Source: Ceratothoa steindachneri (Eukaryota; Arthropoda; Malacostraca; Isopoda; Cymothoidae). From it: a stretch of DNA of 64,000 nt. Where the stretch lies: positions 134,695,968-134,759,967 of the forward strand of contig OZ018328.1 in NCBI GenBank assembly GCA_963969495.1, given 5' to 3'. Both the position numbers and the translations under genes were made by a program. Each line of letters opens with the position of its first letter. Position 1 is the first letter of the stretch. The notes below the pieces were generated by a model that saw only the letters and a program-made list of their open reading frames with translations, did not search any database and had not been told where the DNA came from. Of this stretch, positions 36,173 to 46,450 are shown piece after piece.

Positions 36173-36187
36173 AATATATATATGTAT

Positions 36188-36247
<60 letters not shown>
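36188..36247. repeat. (AC)n-(TA)n compound microsatellite
   Basis: AC run at 36188-36212 and TA run to 36247, lying between two inverted terminal modules. Confidence 0.97.
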
Positions 36248-36249
<2 letters not shown>

Positions 36250-36250
<1 letters not shown>

Positions 36251-36331
36251 AGTGAAACCACTGTATAGGAGCCAAAAGTTTAATTTACGAGACCAGTTTC
36301 GGTATGTAGTCTATCATACCCTCTTCAGTCG

Positions 36332-36334
<3 letters not shown>
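36250..36334 (-). ncRNA. Hammerhead-ribozyme-like terminal module (minus), best copy
   Basis: On the minus strand: TTACGA, CTGAAGA, GGGTATG, an 8-9 base loop, CATACC, GAAA, C-TG-G, TC, TCGTAA. Stem I is 6 bp (TTACGA/TCGTAA), stem II 6 bp with one extra G, stem III 2 bp. All core positions C3-U4-G5-A6-N7-G8-A9 and GAAA are kept. It continues with ATTAAACTTTTGGCTCC as in the other modules. It stands alone (no element body) between two TA arrays, inverted relative to the module at 36084. Confidence 0.65.

Positions 36335-36404
<70 letters not shown>
36333..36404. repeat. (TA)n microsatellite
   Basis: TA run of about 72 bp abutting the minus-strand terminal module. Confidence 0.97.
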
Positions 36405-36407
<3 letters not shown>

Positions 36408-37254
36408 GATTTGCAATAGGTGAAAATCAACGAAGATGGTCACACTTCTTTCTAGTGATAACGAAACTAAATAGTGATAGTCCAAGGAACCAACTCTAAG
36501 AAGTCCCTTGTTATCAGCTCAGTGCCTCAAAACACCGCAAGAACGCCTTTGCTTCTCAATGTTATTAATCGTTATTATGGACAGCCCAATCTGCTCACAA
36601 TAGGTGACACAAAAACCAACAGACGCATGAGAAGGGAAGAAGGGTTCTAGCAAAGTAAAAAGGAATAACAGTTAATATTAAAATTAAGGCATCCGTTTCT
36701 ATGTCGTCAACAATCAACTATTCAGATACAGAAACTTAGAAGCGAGAACCTTAGCTACGCCAAACCCTACAACGCCCATATACCATCCAAAAGAGTAATG
36801 AACGATTCTAACCCTCCAAGGACCCTGAAAAGGGATTTTGAAGAGAACACCAGTATCATTACCTCAATGGAGGTGCCACCTTGGAATTATAATTTTCTGC
36901 GTTATTTAAATCTTTATATAATGTCAATATGAAACAACCAGGTCTCAGTAACCTAGAACGTGGGAGCCTCGCCATATCTAGAAAGAAGCTGGACAATTTT
37001 GCCTACTAAGACATAGCCAGACCAGCCCCACCTTATCACAACAGATGCGTAGTGCGCTCCCAGGAAAAAAATATTTAAGACCCCACCACTATCTAGGTTT
37101 AGTCTCTTTTTTACGACACATGCCGGGGGATGTAATATGGATTCTTGCAGATGCACACAGTCGGAAGAAAACTCCATATGAAGGCAGATAAGAAAAGAAA
37201 AGAAGAAAATATTTAAAAAAATAGGAAAGATAACAAAAGTAAAAGAAGGTCAGG
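36405..37254. other. No gene recognised
   Basis: Mixed-composition DNA; the 74-codon frame at 36953-37177 is unsupported. Confidence 0.4.
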
Positions 37255-37489
37255 AATATTAATATGATGAAGAAGATTTATTTGCAGCTAAAACAAAGCA
37301 CGTTAATTCGGTTAGACCTTCTTCAGAGTGTAATTTGGCGGTTGTAACCAACGTCATAAAATGTGTGTGAACCGAGCAATTAATAAACTCATGTCTGATA
37401 GAAGAAACAATATAAAATATTCATTCTAATATTCCAATTATAAATTTTTCTGATTTTATGCATAAAACAATTTTCCTGAATAATACTGA
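37255..37489 (-). repeat. Dispersed repeat with Penelope-like terminal motif
   Basis: On the minus strand it carries ATTGCTCGGTTCACACACA, GACGTTGGTTACAACCGCC, then CTGAAGAAGGTCTAACCGAA followed by TTAACGTGC and a TTTTAGCTGCAAAT tail. The first part matches 31540-31600, and the whole matches 42770-42900. The CTGAAGA-stem-GAA order resembles the hammerhead-like terminal module, but with GAAT in place of GAAA. Likely the 3' end of another Penelope family; inference. Confidence 0.55.
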
Positions 37490-37895
37490 ACGTATGAAAG
37501 GTAACGATAGTTATTAAATACTATTTAGTAACTGCAAGATTAAATCTCGGACCTTAAATGAAACGATAGATATTAAGTGCTATTTAATAACTTCAGGATG
37601 CCCTCTAGTACTTGAAATGTAACAAAAGATATCAAGGGCTATTTAAATAACTTGACTACGGCATGTCTGAAGCGGAATGTAACGATAGATATTAAGTGTC
37701 CTTTTATAACTTCAGAAAAGCATCTCGTACCTAGAACGTAACGATACATATTATACGCTACGAGTATTCGCAAAATTTAGGACAGTATCTCGTATATTAT
37801 ATGCAAAAAAGTTATTAAATGCTCTTTGATAACTTCAGGTCGTCATCTCCTACTTGGAATTTAACGATAAGTGTTAATATCTATCATTACATTCC

Positions 37896-37898
<3 letters not shown>
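37490..37898 (-). repeat. About 62-bp minisatellite, intact inverted copy (contains the empty site)
   Basis: Reverse complement of the array at 29105-29483 plus 31298-31450, but uninterrupted. The minus strand reads CTCGTAGCGTATAATATG across 37752-37753, the exact point where the 1.8-kb transposon sits in the other copy. Units of CTTAATATCTATCGTTACAT type are visible. The array is cut off at 37899 by (TA)n. Confidence 0.9.

Positions 37899-37979
<81 letters not shown>
37899..37979. repeat. (TA)n microsatellite
   Basis: TA run of about 81 bp between the minisatellite copy and the AT-rich dispersed repeat. Confidence 0.97.
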
Positions 37980-37981
<2 letters not shown>

Positions 37982-37989
37982 ATAACCCT

Positions 37990-38225
37990 ATATTTTAAGA
38001 ACGAGATTTTTTGAAGGTTTGAATAAGATTTTTTCTTTTAGTTCGGTTGTCACCTAAGTATATTTAATTTTTTTATCAAAGTTATTTCTAATAATTCTTT
38101 TATAATGTAAAAAAAATATATCATGGTGAAGTCTAGAAATAAATATAAATATCGAATTTTTATGACTTTTTTAAAACTAAATAATTACAAATGGTGAAGT
38201 TCAGAAAATTTATTAAAATTTTAGC
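37990..38225 (+). repeat. Dispersed AT-rich repeat, copy 2 (plus)
   Basis: Matches the reverse complement of 5985-6255 (for example TTTTTTTATCAAAGTTATTT and GGTGAAGTTCAGAAAATTTA). Also preceded by a (TA)n array. Confidence 0.7.
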
Positions 38226-38297
38226 CTGGAAATTATTATAGCAAATTTAGATGGAGAAAAGAAAAAAGAATCATGATAGGCCGTAGGACACAGACCG

Positions 38298-38430
38298 AAG
38301 AAGAAGAAGAAGAGAATGAAGTTGAAGATGAAGATGAAGATGAAGAAGAAGAAGAAGGAGATGAAGATGAAGATGAAAATCAAGATGAAAATGAAGATCA
38401 AGATGAAGATGAAGAAGAAGAAAAGGGTGT
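38298..38430 (+). repeat. GAA/GAT-rich simple repeat
   Basis: Imperfect GAA and GAT trinucleotides. The acidic Glu/Asp frame across it (61 codons) and the Phe/Ile-rich antisense frame are low-complexity by-products. Confidence 0.85.
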
Positions 38431-38565
38431 TCAATGTGTTAAAATAAAGAGTCTATAAAGGGGATTAAAAAAGTCGGTTAAGATTAGCAAATAAGGTCGT
38501 AGGCCACACCTCGCAGGGGTGCCTGTGTAACCAAGCTCTTCCTGTTAAGGAAGAGAACAGCGGCT

Positions 38566-38568
<3 letters not shown>

Positions 38569-38631
<63 letters not shown>
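38569..38631. repeat. (TA)n microsatellite
   Basis: TA run of about 63 bp. Confidence 0.97.
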
Positions 38632-38633
<2 letters not shown>

Positions 38634-39005
38634 GGCGAAAACCCAAACGTTAAATATTTATCCAAGATAATTTTATTACTTTAAGGAATTTCCTTTTTAA
38701 GACGGAGTAATTACTATCTATAATTATAGGTTAGTTTTTCTTCCTTTATTTCATTCTTACATGTTGTATATCCATAATGTTCTGCATTTGGTTTGAAACC
38801 GAACAGAATCAGCGGATTGGCTATTTCCTTGTAATTAATTCAAGTTAAAGGAATATAATCAGGCATTGTGTGTCGTGGATTGACGTGCCAAGCCGTTTTA
38901 TGCGCGCACGTCTGTGTTTCAGTCAATCCCTTACGTCCGATTTAGCTAACACTCCCTTATTCACTATCTAACACACATATTCTCTCTCTCACTTTATCTA
39001 TCTTC
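38632..39005. other. No gene recognised
   Basis: AT-rich sequence, nothing identifiable. Confidence 0.45.
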
Positions 39006-39008
39006 CTA

Positions 39009-39031
39009 TACACATACACACACACACATAC

Positions 39032-39121
<90 letters not shown>
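39009..39121. repeat. (CA/CATA)n-(TA)n compound microsatellite
   Basis: CACATA and CA units lead into a TA run at 39042-39121. Confidence 0.96.
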
Positions 39122-39124
<3 letters not shown>

Positions 39125-40455
39125 GAGGGTTAGTGAGTGGGTAATCTAGTCACACTTCCTAGGCATATATTATAATCCCGCACCAAAGTAAAGTGGAGGT
39201 GAAGTGTAGCCAATACACCTACCGTAGCCACTTCCGGTGAATAAGAATAACCCCGGTGCGTCCTTAAAATGAAGTTAATGATCCCCTGAGTGCGTTCTTC
39301 CCTAGTAAAAGCCAGTCATGGGTGGACTTATGTAATATTGAGATTTAAGCCGAGTGTATTGGTTATTAATTGCCAAAGGATCGTCCAAAATAGTTAAATA
39401 CACAGGTACAAAAATAATCTTTAATATAAATGAATTAGAAATATGAGAGAGCGTATATAGGTATAAATAGGATTAATATTCCCACTGAATTGGGAAGTCT
39501 ATATAATGTCGTGGGGATTACACTTGAATTCTATGTACTAGGATGCCTGCGTCTTAATTGCACCCGACAGAATGAATTGAGTAATATTATGAAATTAAAC
39601 ACAGAATTAATCACTTGAAATAATCAAGGTTATGAGCTCCGGATTATAAATTCTAGGTAACGGTTAAACTGGTGAAGTTAGGGGAGCGGATAATTCACTT
39701 TAACGATACCTTGGAGTTTGTAAGTATTTGGAGGGTGACGGTGAATGTCTTCTTCTTCTGACGATGTTCACACTTAGCCCGGTCGTCCGAAGTTACCGAA
39801 TGTGTGGGTAATCCTAGACCGACGTCCTGATGTAATGATCCTAGGCCGGATCGCGAAGGCGAGTCAAACTTTGACTCAAATCGGAATTCTTCTCCTCGAA
39901 GTTTCCGTTCCGATTATTGGCTTCTGGAGTGGGTAGCAAGAATGATTACCTGGCTGCGTCTAGGGTAATCCACAGAGGGAAGTCCTGTGTAACCTCTGAC
40001 TCTGAAGGGAGGGGGGTGGTCTGCGAAAAGTTTGGCACCTACAAGTACCGTGATGGCAACAACCAATTCCCCGAAGTTTCTTTCTTGCAACGGGCAAACT
40101 GTTTCCTTTGTGGGACTAGCTCCACACACAACGTAGGTCCAAGATCTTCGGCCTGACTCCAGGGAGAATTTTCCCTTTTATTTTCCTTATGAGCTAAAAT
40201 CAAGAGAGAGCACCGAATTCTCATAAATTCTTATCGCTGCGCGGAAGACCTTTTGTCTGCTGCCAGACATGCGACATATTTACGCCTCACCGCGATCCGA
40301 GCTTTCCTTGTCTCAAACTGCGGGTTTATGATAGCACGAGAAGGGGTAAAGGAGATTCAAAGTGAAAAGGCAAATTTGGAATAAAGGAGGGGGGGATACG
40401 AATCTGTGTCGGTGTATTTATATATACACTAATGTATAGGGTATTTAGACTTCTA
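39122..40455. other. Unclassified block between two (TA)n arrays
   Basis: Begins TGTCGAGGGTTAGTGAGTGG, just after the TA array. An AT-rich middle with several poly-A-signal-like stretches is followed by a G+C-richer end with open frames at 39914-40224 on both strands. I see no domain. An LTR or untranslated retroelement region is possible but not demonstrated. Confidence 0.25.
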
Positions 40456-40456
40456 C

Positions 40457-40459
<3 letters not shown>

Positions 40460-40535
<76 letters not shown>
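40460..40535. repeat. (TA)n microsatellite
   Basis: TA run of about 76 bp. Confidence 0.97.
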
Positions 40536-40537
<2 letters not shown>

Positions 40538-40788
40538 TATATGATAAAAGAAAGATTGATTGGAGCTAGTACATTCCTTATCTTAATAATATTTTCAATC
40601 TTTCTTTTTTCCATACGTGGCACAACCAAATATTTCTACTTATTCTTGTGTGTTACCTCTCGTGATTTTGACCCATATATATTGTCGTAGAATTGCTCAT
40701 AGTCTGGTCAAATAATTATTCTAGTCCTTGATCTGGACACACCGCTTTTGTTTAAGTCGATGGTATTGACCCTATGACTCAATCTACG

Positions 40789-40791
<3 letters not shown>

Positions 40792-40878
<87 letters not shown>
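40792..40878. repeat. (TA)n microsatellite
   Basis: TA run of about 87 bp. Confidence 0.97.
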
Positions 40879-40880
<2 letters not shown>

Positions 40881-41940
40881 CTTTAATTCCTACTGAACGT
40901 GCGAAAGCTGGTTAGAGGTGGGTTGTGCCGTAGCCAGGATTCTTACTATAAAAGTCCCACTTGTTACTGGGGGGAGGTTTGTGATTGTTGAATTCTAAGA
41001 GTGCCAAATACAGGTTAAATAAATTAGCCGAAGGGATTCTTAATTAAAGTCTTGCCAAGGGTACGTTAAAAGGGAGGAGCCACAAATAAACACACAACCA
41101 AAAAAAAAAAACTTTACTTTACACAAATATTATAATTAGCAATAGTTCAACGGGAAAAATTAAGGATTAAATATTAAACACTGACTTTAAGCGTCTAGAT
41201 TTATAATGACTCAATGGGAGTATCAATCACTGTTAATTAAATAGGTAATTTAATAATAGAGGGACACTGGGTTTACAGATTACCATTAATTGATGGATTG
41301 GAGAGACGACTACTCAGGTTCGGGTAGCGTTAACACGAGTTCTCGGGTAGAGGGGGGAAAAGACGACGGGTTCGGGGCTGCTGGCTGCAGTTTCGGTTAG
41401 TTCACTCCTAACTGGATGTGACTCTAACAAATAGTAACTTCCAAGAACTATTTGGATGTTCCTTTTCTTTCTTAAGTTACGTTGAGCAACAGAGCGTATT
41501 CTTCTAGTCACAGACTCTGCGGGGCGGGATTTACGTCAGGAACACTTTGAGACAGCGACCAAGTTGTCTCGGCGGCGCGTTGGTAGTCGATACGTTACGG
41601 CAACGACTCTTGTTCAACGCGTTACGCGAGTTGGTTTGGGACACTGCTCTAGAGGGATGAACGGCGATGTAATTTATACCGCGGATTGTGGGAAATCGAG
41701 AGAGAGATTCCATTCACGACAATTCGCTTATCGCAGCACCTTCTGGACAATCTCCATGGTATCATAAAGAAGGCAAATAGAATTTAGGCTTCGCTGTGAG
41801 ATAGGCCTTCTTTCGTCAGACTTCCTGTCGCCAGTTGGGGGAAGGGTGGTGGAGGAGAGAGAAGAGACGAAGGTCAACTCAAACGACAAATTTCTTTCGT
41901 TCCCACGATTGTCTGGCGGCATGCGAGTATGTACGTTCCA
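40879..41940. other. Unclassified block, no gene recognised
   Basis: Starts directly after a TA array, AT-rich then G+C-richer (41300-41900), like 39122-40455 in layout though not obviously homologous. The open frames at 41314-41949 are short and unrecognised. Confidence 0.3.
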
Positions 41941-41946
41941 TACCCT

Positions 41947-41971
41947 CATATATTTATATATATATATATAT
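41947..41971. repeat. Short (TA)n
   Basis: TA-rich run of about 25 bp directly before the Penelope fragment. Confidence 0.9.
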
Positions 41972-41974
41972 TAG

Positions 41975-42246
41975 AGTGGACAGCCAAAGCAGTGGAATAT
42001 TTTGCCATGTTAGAGACTTGAATCATTCGATCGATTTCAATGGAAGTTAAATGGTATTTAAATCGGCTAACTATGTTACGAGAAGAATCCTAGAATCGAG
42101 CTTGATATCGTCAGTTCCTAATTTAAATCTATCTGAGGGTCAATTTTCTTTTAATCCTGTAATACGGAAGCAAATAAACAAAATAGTGAAATGTCAGCCC
42201 TTCAATATGTTTAGGCCTAACCCTTCCCCCCTAATTAGCCTCAAGT
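41975..42246 (+). pseudogene. Penelope-like endonuclease C-terminal fragment, second family
   Basis: HVRDLNHSIDFNGSKMVF leads to RRILESSLISSVPNLNLSEG and QFSFNPVIRKQINKIV. This is the same arrangement as FNHQLDYSKAQI, RKRKIVESLLIREISNFNLS in the copy at 35612-36049, but with clearly different sequence, so it is another family. The GIY and YIG strands and the RT are absent. Confidence 0.7.
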
Positions 42247-42329
42247 AGGGGATTGGGGGGGGGGAAGAGGGAATCTTTCACGACCTGACCCTGTGTTATG
42301 TATGTAGGCACTTTTCTCCTATTTTCTAT

Positions 42330-42409
42330 CCAGTGTCAGTTGAAAAAGGGTGTGATATACACCGAAACTGTTCTGAATTAAGTTATCTTCGGAGAATGTG
42401 GTTTAATTC

Positions 42410-42415
<6 letters not shown>
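42330..42415 (+). other. Degenerate hammerhead-like terminal motif, second Penelope family
   Basis: GTTGAAAAAGGGTGT, a short loop, ACACCGAAACTGTTCTG and GAATGTGGTTTAATTCC follow the endonuclease fragment at the same place as the 36084 module. Stem II (GGGTGT/ACACC) and GAAAC are kept. The CTGAAGA core is changed to TTGAAAA, so an active hammerhead is unlikely. Confidence 0.45.

Positions 42416-42451
<36 letters not shown>
42416..42451. repeat. (TA)n microsatellite
   Basis: TA run of about 36 bp immediately 3' of the Penelope terminal motif. Confidence 0.96.
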
Positions 42452-42452
<1 letters not shown>

Positions 42453-42469
42453 GCTGTATGTATACATTT

Positions 42470-42905
42470 GTACCTAACAAGTGAAGTTAATGCTTGCCAA
42501 ATCGAGTGTTGAGTCCACTGGTGCTTGTGTGTAGACATTCCCCGTCGTCAGATAGAGAAAAGAACCGAGGAAGGGTTTGTCCCATCCTCCGGACAGTCAT
42601 CGAAGCGAGGAATTATGAGTCTTATTAAAGGTGGAGAATCCTTCTTTCAAGCTTCATGGAGACACTTAAATTCGACTTTTCTCCTCCTACTCGCATTTAA
42701 TGTGACGACCTTCATTATGAGTGAAGCTTCCTCCTTTCATCCTGGAGTTCAAGCTGCAGCACAGTTGGCATCAAGAAAAAATTTAATTGCTCGGTTCCCG
42801 CACATTTTATGACGTTGGTTACAACCGCCAAATTACAGTTTGAATAAGGTCTAACCGCCTTAACGTGCTTAGTTTTAGCAGCAAATGAATTTTCTTCATC
42901 TTATT
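42470..42905 (+). repeat. Dispersed repeat related to 37255-37489
   Basis: The right half contains ATTGCTCGGTTCCCGCACAT, GACGTTGGTTACAACCGCC and TTTGAATAAGGTCTAACCGC, matching the minus strand of 37255-37445. The 95-codon frame at 42525-42812 extends into it and ends LIARFPHIL. It may be a decayed C-terminus of the element whose terminal motif follows, but I do not recognise the protein. Confidence 0.55.
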
Positions 42906-42909
42906 ATTA

Positions 42910-44685
42910 TTCTTGACCTTCTTTTACTTTTGTTTTTTTTCCTATTATTTTTAATATTTTATATTTTTTCTATTCTATCCTGTATTGTGAATGTGTATCC
43001 TAGAGAGCTTAACTGACTTTGAGTTGCATCGATCATTGGTACACACGTACAGTCATGTCCCAAAGTCTTAGGACGAATATATTTTTCCATATAGGAAAAT
43101 TAAAAGAACTTTGAGACGTTGCAATTTTTTTTAGTATGTTTATATCTCAATTTGAAGCTTACATATAAAAGTAATATTAGAACTTAAACCCATTTTATTA
43201 TTAAATGTTGATGCATGCGGTTAATATTTGCATTGATATTCTTTGTTCTTTATGACTGCTTCAATTCGTTTTTGTATGCTAGAAACCAAATTTGTGATGA
43301 TATCTTAACTGATATTTCGCCATTTTTTCTCAATAAGAATCCGCAATTGCTCATAATCGAATGGCTTCTGTTTATCAACTGCCAGATTGATTATCGCGCT
43401 TAGGTGAGTTCTTTGTCATGTCCACGGCGAAGCATTCGGACCCTCTAAATGTCTGAGGTTGCTTCTCATCTAAGGAAAATGGAGTATTAACACTTAGAAT
43501 ATTGCAACCTTACAATGAGACGTAAACAGAACCGTTCGTTAGGTATATACACGGTTGCATAAACATTTCTTTCTAATTATTAACATTTGTTTGCTTTTAT
43601 TCACTGCACTAATTTTTGTAATCAATTCAGTAAATAACAGATGAAGCTTAACTGACGTAGATGCAGTTAATTAGTTGTGTTGTCTTAATGTAAACACGGA
43701 TTCTAGACTCGACTGATAAATAAGATAAGGGCCAAGAAATGTACAATTGGAGATGACATTAAATTTTGAAACAATTTGGGACCCTCTTCATTACTTGAAG
43801 CTTTTCTAATTTAAATCAAAAGATTTTATCTTACCCAAGTCCCATTCAACCATCCGCCTTTACATACATTACTGAGCACAATTTTAGTCTTTTACCTCGC
43901 GCATTTGGTGGGGAGGAGCACTATCATTGACATTTATTAATAATTAAGTGCGCGCCCCGTCTTTTTCTCTTGGTCGACGAGGTGCTCCGATCGGATAATG
44001 AAGTCACATACTGATCAAAATGACATTTGCTGCGAAGACTGTGGACACGAGGGGAAAGATTATCTTTCGGAGGCTGGGGGCCGATGGTGAATGGTAGTAT
44101 GTGTTTTGCAACAACTTTTAAACAAAGAACCTTTCTTGGCTCAAAGGAGACTCACTCATTCCGCATAAGGTTAGGGTGGTTGGGAAAACTCTTCCGGGAG
44201 ATACTGAACTGAAATGGGAATCTGTTTGCTCTGTGAAGGACAGGAAGATGGGATAGAGGATGTTATTGTCATTGCTGTTTTTATGGAATGTAGAACGTGG
44301 CCAGAGCTGTCTGTGTGAACGCGTCAGACTCGATGATCTTCCTAAGTGATTGCTGCTTCGTGCAAGCACCAATATTTTTAGCCTTTTCGCCGGAAATTAA
44401 ACCCCACACCCTGGCGTGGAAATCCAAAACTTTGTCCATTCGACATTCGAGAATGTCATTATACAATTCGCAAGTTGGCCATTATGTGCCAACTGAATAA
44501 AAAAAAGTCTAAAATATGAATGATCATAATGGTCAAGGTGTTTCAAGTTCATGAGCTTTTTATAAGAGAGTTACTCATTACATAGAGTACACCGTTTCAA
44601 AACTCAGACAGCAGGAAAAAAAATAATTAGAAAAAAAGAGTGGTTCATTTGATCAAACTTTTATTTCAGAGAGAAATTACATAGT
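42910..44685. other. No gene recognised (1.8 kb)
   Basis: AT-rich. The part 44150-44310 loosely resembles 12820-13000 and may be a decayed dispersed repeat. Confidence 0.4.
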
Positions 44686-44688
44686 TCT

Positions 44689-46063
44689 CAGGGTGACCAC
44701 CCCCTCCTCTAAGAAAACAGCCTGTACACACTTTTTGTGATATATCCTTCATTCATTCACTAATCACCATTACTTTTCAGGACATAACAGAAGCAACACC
44801 TGTGAACACAATTAGATCTCAATGGGAGCTCCAGCAAAGAATATACTGCGTCAAACATTGCAACAAGACAGGCGCGTTCAAGAAAGTGCAGGACACTTTC
44901 GTGAATCGGTTCGAAGTGAAAACCCTTCACCAAGAGCAGAATTCAGGACTGAGTTGACCACTTCGAGAACTATGGGGCAGTGGAGAGCCTCAATGCAGCC
45001 AATGACAACCGTTCAAGCCATTCAAGACGCTCAAGGAAACGTACAGCTGAGCTTGTCGAGAGCGGGAGAGAGTTAGTTCAGTAGAGTCCAAAACGCTCTG
45101 TGCGCAAGCTAAGTTAGTCCATCGGTATATCGGGTGACACTTGCAGGAGAGTGCTAGTAATGAATGTAACGTCTACACATACAAAATACAGAGAAAGCAG
45201 ACCATTAATGCCCCAGACAAGGAGCAGAGAAAGGCTATGGCAGTTAAGATACTGGAGAAGATTCAGGAGACCCCAACTTTCATTAACTTTCTTTGCACCT
45301 CAGATAAAGCTCACTTCCATCTTGAAGGAAAAGTAACCTCGGAGACAAATGTCTTCTGGGGGACCTCCAGACCAAATGAGGGAGTCACTAACCCCCTACA
45401 CTTCCCTAAGGGCACCGTATGGACTGCAATCTTAGCCAGAGGCATCATTGGACTATTCTTCTTCAAGGAATCTGGCGCGACAATGACTGTCATTAAGGAG
45501 CAGGCGGTATTTTGATGTCCTCAAAACCTTCAAGAGGGAGCTTCAGACCATGTTCCCGTCGCTTATGGGGAAGTTTTGGTTCCAGCAAAATGGAACAAGC
45601 TCTCACACCTCAAACCTGCCCAGAGATTGGATGAAAGAGGACTTTGGTAGCCGTGTGATCAGTCTCAACACTGATTTTGAGTGCGCACCTCACATCAGAC
45701 CTTAGCCCCCCAGATTTCTTTCTCTTGAGCTACCTTACAGACATAGTGTAGGGCGGGAGATTCAGGACCATCACGGACCTCAAGGAAGCCATCAGGGAGA
45801 AGATTAGAGAAATTAGTCGGTCGGTTTGTAAGGACGTCATTGACAACTTTGTACTGCGCCTCAAGAAATGCACAAGGCTGAATGGAGATCATCTCGAACA
45901 CGTGCTCTAGAATAAAGAAGAAAAGTCCCAAGACACTCATGTTTTTATATGATGTTTTTAAACACAATAAACTAGTTATCACCAGAGTTTCATTCAATCC
46001 TTGCTGAAAATTAAGAAATCAGGCCTATTGAAAGTTGGGGCCCGTTTTGGGGGGGTCACCCTG
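44689..46063 (+). mobile_element. Tc1/mariner-superfamily element, DD41D type, short TIRs
   Basis: Left end CAGGGTGACCACCCCC at 44689 and right end, in complement, CAGGGTGACCCCCCC (46049-46063) form short inverted repeats. TATA follows on the right side; the left TA is not preserved. The + strand transposase fills the interior. The layout and protein type are as in the 29484-31297 element, but the sequence is of another family. Confidence 0.85.
44790..45908 (+). pseudogene. Transposase pseudogene of the 44.7-46.06 kb element
   Basis: Read across frames: RSQWELQQRIYCVKHCNKTG and FKKVQDTFVNRFEVKT (helix-turn-helix), YKIQRKQTINAPDKEQRKAM, then TPTFINFLCTSDKAHFHLEG with the first catalytic Asp followed by Lys instead of the usual Glu, NVFWGTSRPNEGVTNPLHFP and ARGIIGLFFFKESGATMTVI. 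The second catalytic position reads WFQQNGTSSH, so Asp has become Asn. The third is SDLSPPDFFLLSYL. KEAIREKIREISRSVCKDVI and LKKCTRLNGDHLEHVL end the protein. By the second-to-third spacing it is DD41D-like, allowing for a small frameshift near 45690. Several stops and the D-to-N change make it inactive. Confidence 0.88.
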
Positions 46064-46140
46064 TATAACAAGTTGATTTTCTAAATATGACATTAAATTA
46101 TTCCCAGTGAGGAAAAATTATTAAAAATGTGTGGTATTAT

Positions 46141-46450
46141 TTCAATTTTTAGTCGCGTGCGAGTTTAATCGCGGGCGAGTCTATATCTCGCTATGTCGAT
46201 CGGTCTCCGGGTTTTTTTCTTGTAATAACCTTGTAACTATTCCGCCGATTCTAACGCAATTTGAATCCCTTATGTTGTTTTACTTTTTCTTTCGAATGAT
46301 ATAATTCCCAAATTCCTTCCAAGGATAGCCCATGAATTATTTTGTTTTGACAATAACATCATAACTACTCGGCCGATTCTCTTTCAAAGGATATAATTGC
46401 CAAATACCTCCCAAGGTTAGCCAGGAAATTATATGGCAATAAACACCTGA
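46141..46450 (+). repeat. Modular repeat, copy M1 (5' module and two units)
   Basis: Begins TTTTTAGTCGCGTGCGAG and TCGCGGGCGAGTCTATATC, then TTGTAATAACC and units of the form TATTCCGCCGATTCTAACGC, TTGTTTTAC, CTTTCGAATGATATAATTCC and CCAAGGATAGCC. This is the same family as 50495-52180 and 57117-58210. No coding capacity. Confidence 0.8.

Larger units (their letters stand above)
34366..36177 (+). mobile_element. Penelope-like retroelement with inverted 3'-end copy upstream
   Basis: The body (34732-36177) runs RT, linker, GIY-YIG endonuclease, terminal module. The segment 34366-34731 is an inverted copy of 35815-36177, so the element begins with its own 3' end in reverse orientation, joined at about 34731 to an RT cut within its palm. 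Such inverted terminal repeats and 5' truncations are known for Penelope-like elements. (TA)n arrays touch both outer ends. Confidence 0.93.

Noticed and set aside
38273..38458. Acidic Glu/Asp-rich frame that could suggest a nuclear acidic protein
   Set aside because: It is an imperfect GAA/GAT simple repeat with no domain on either side.
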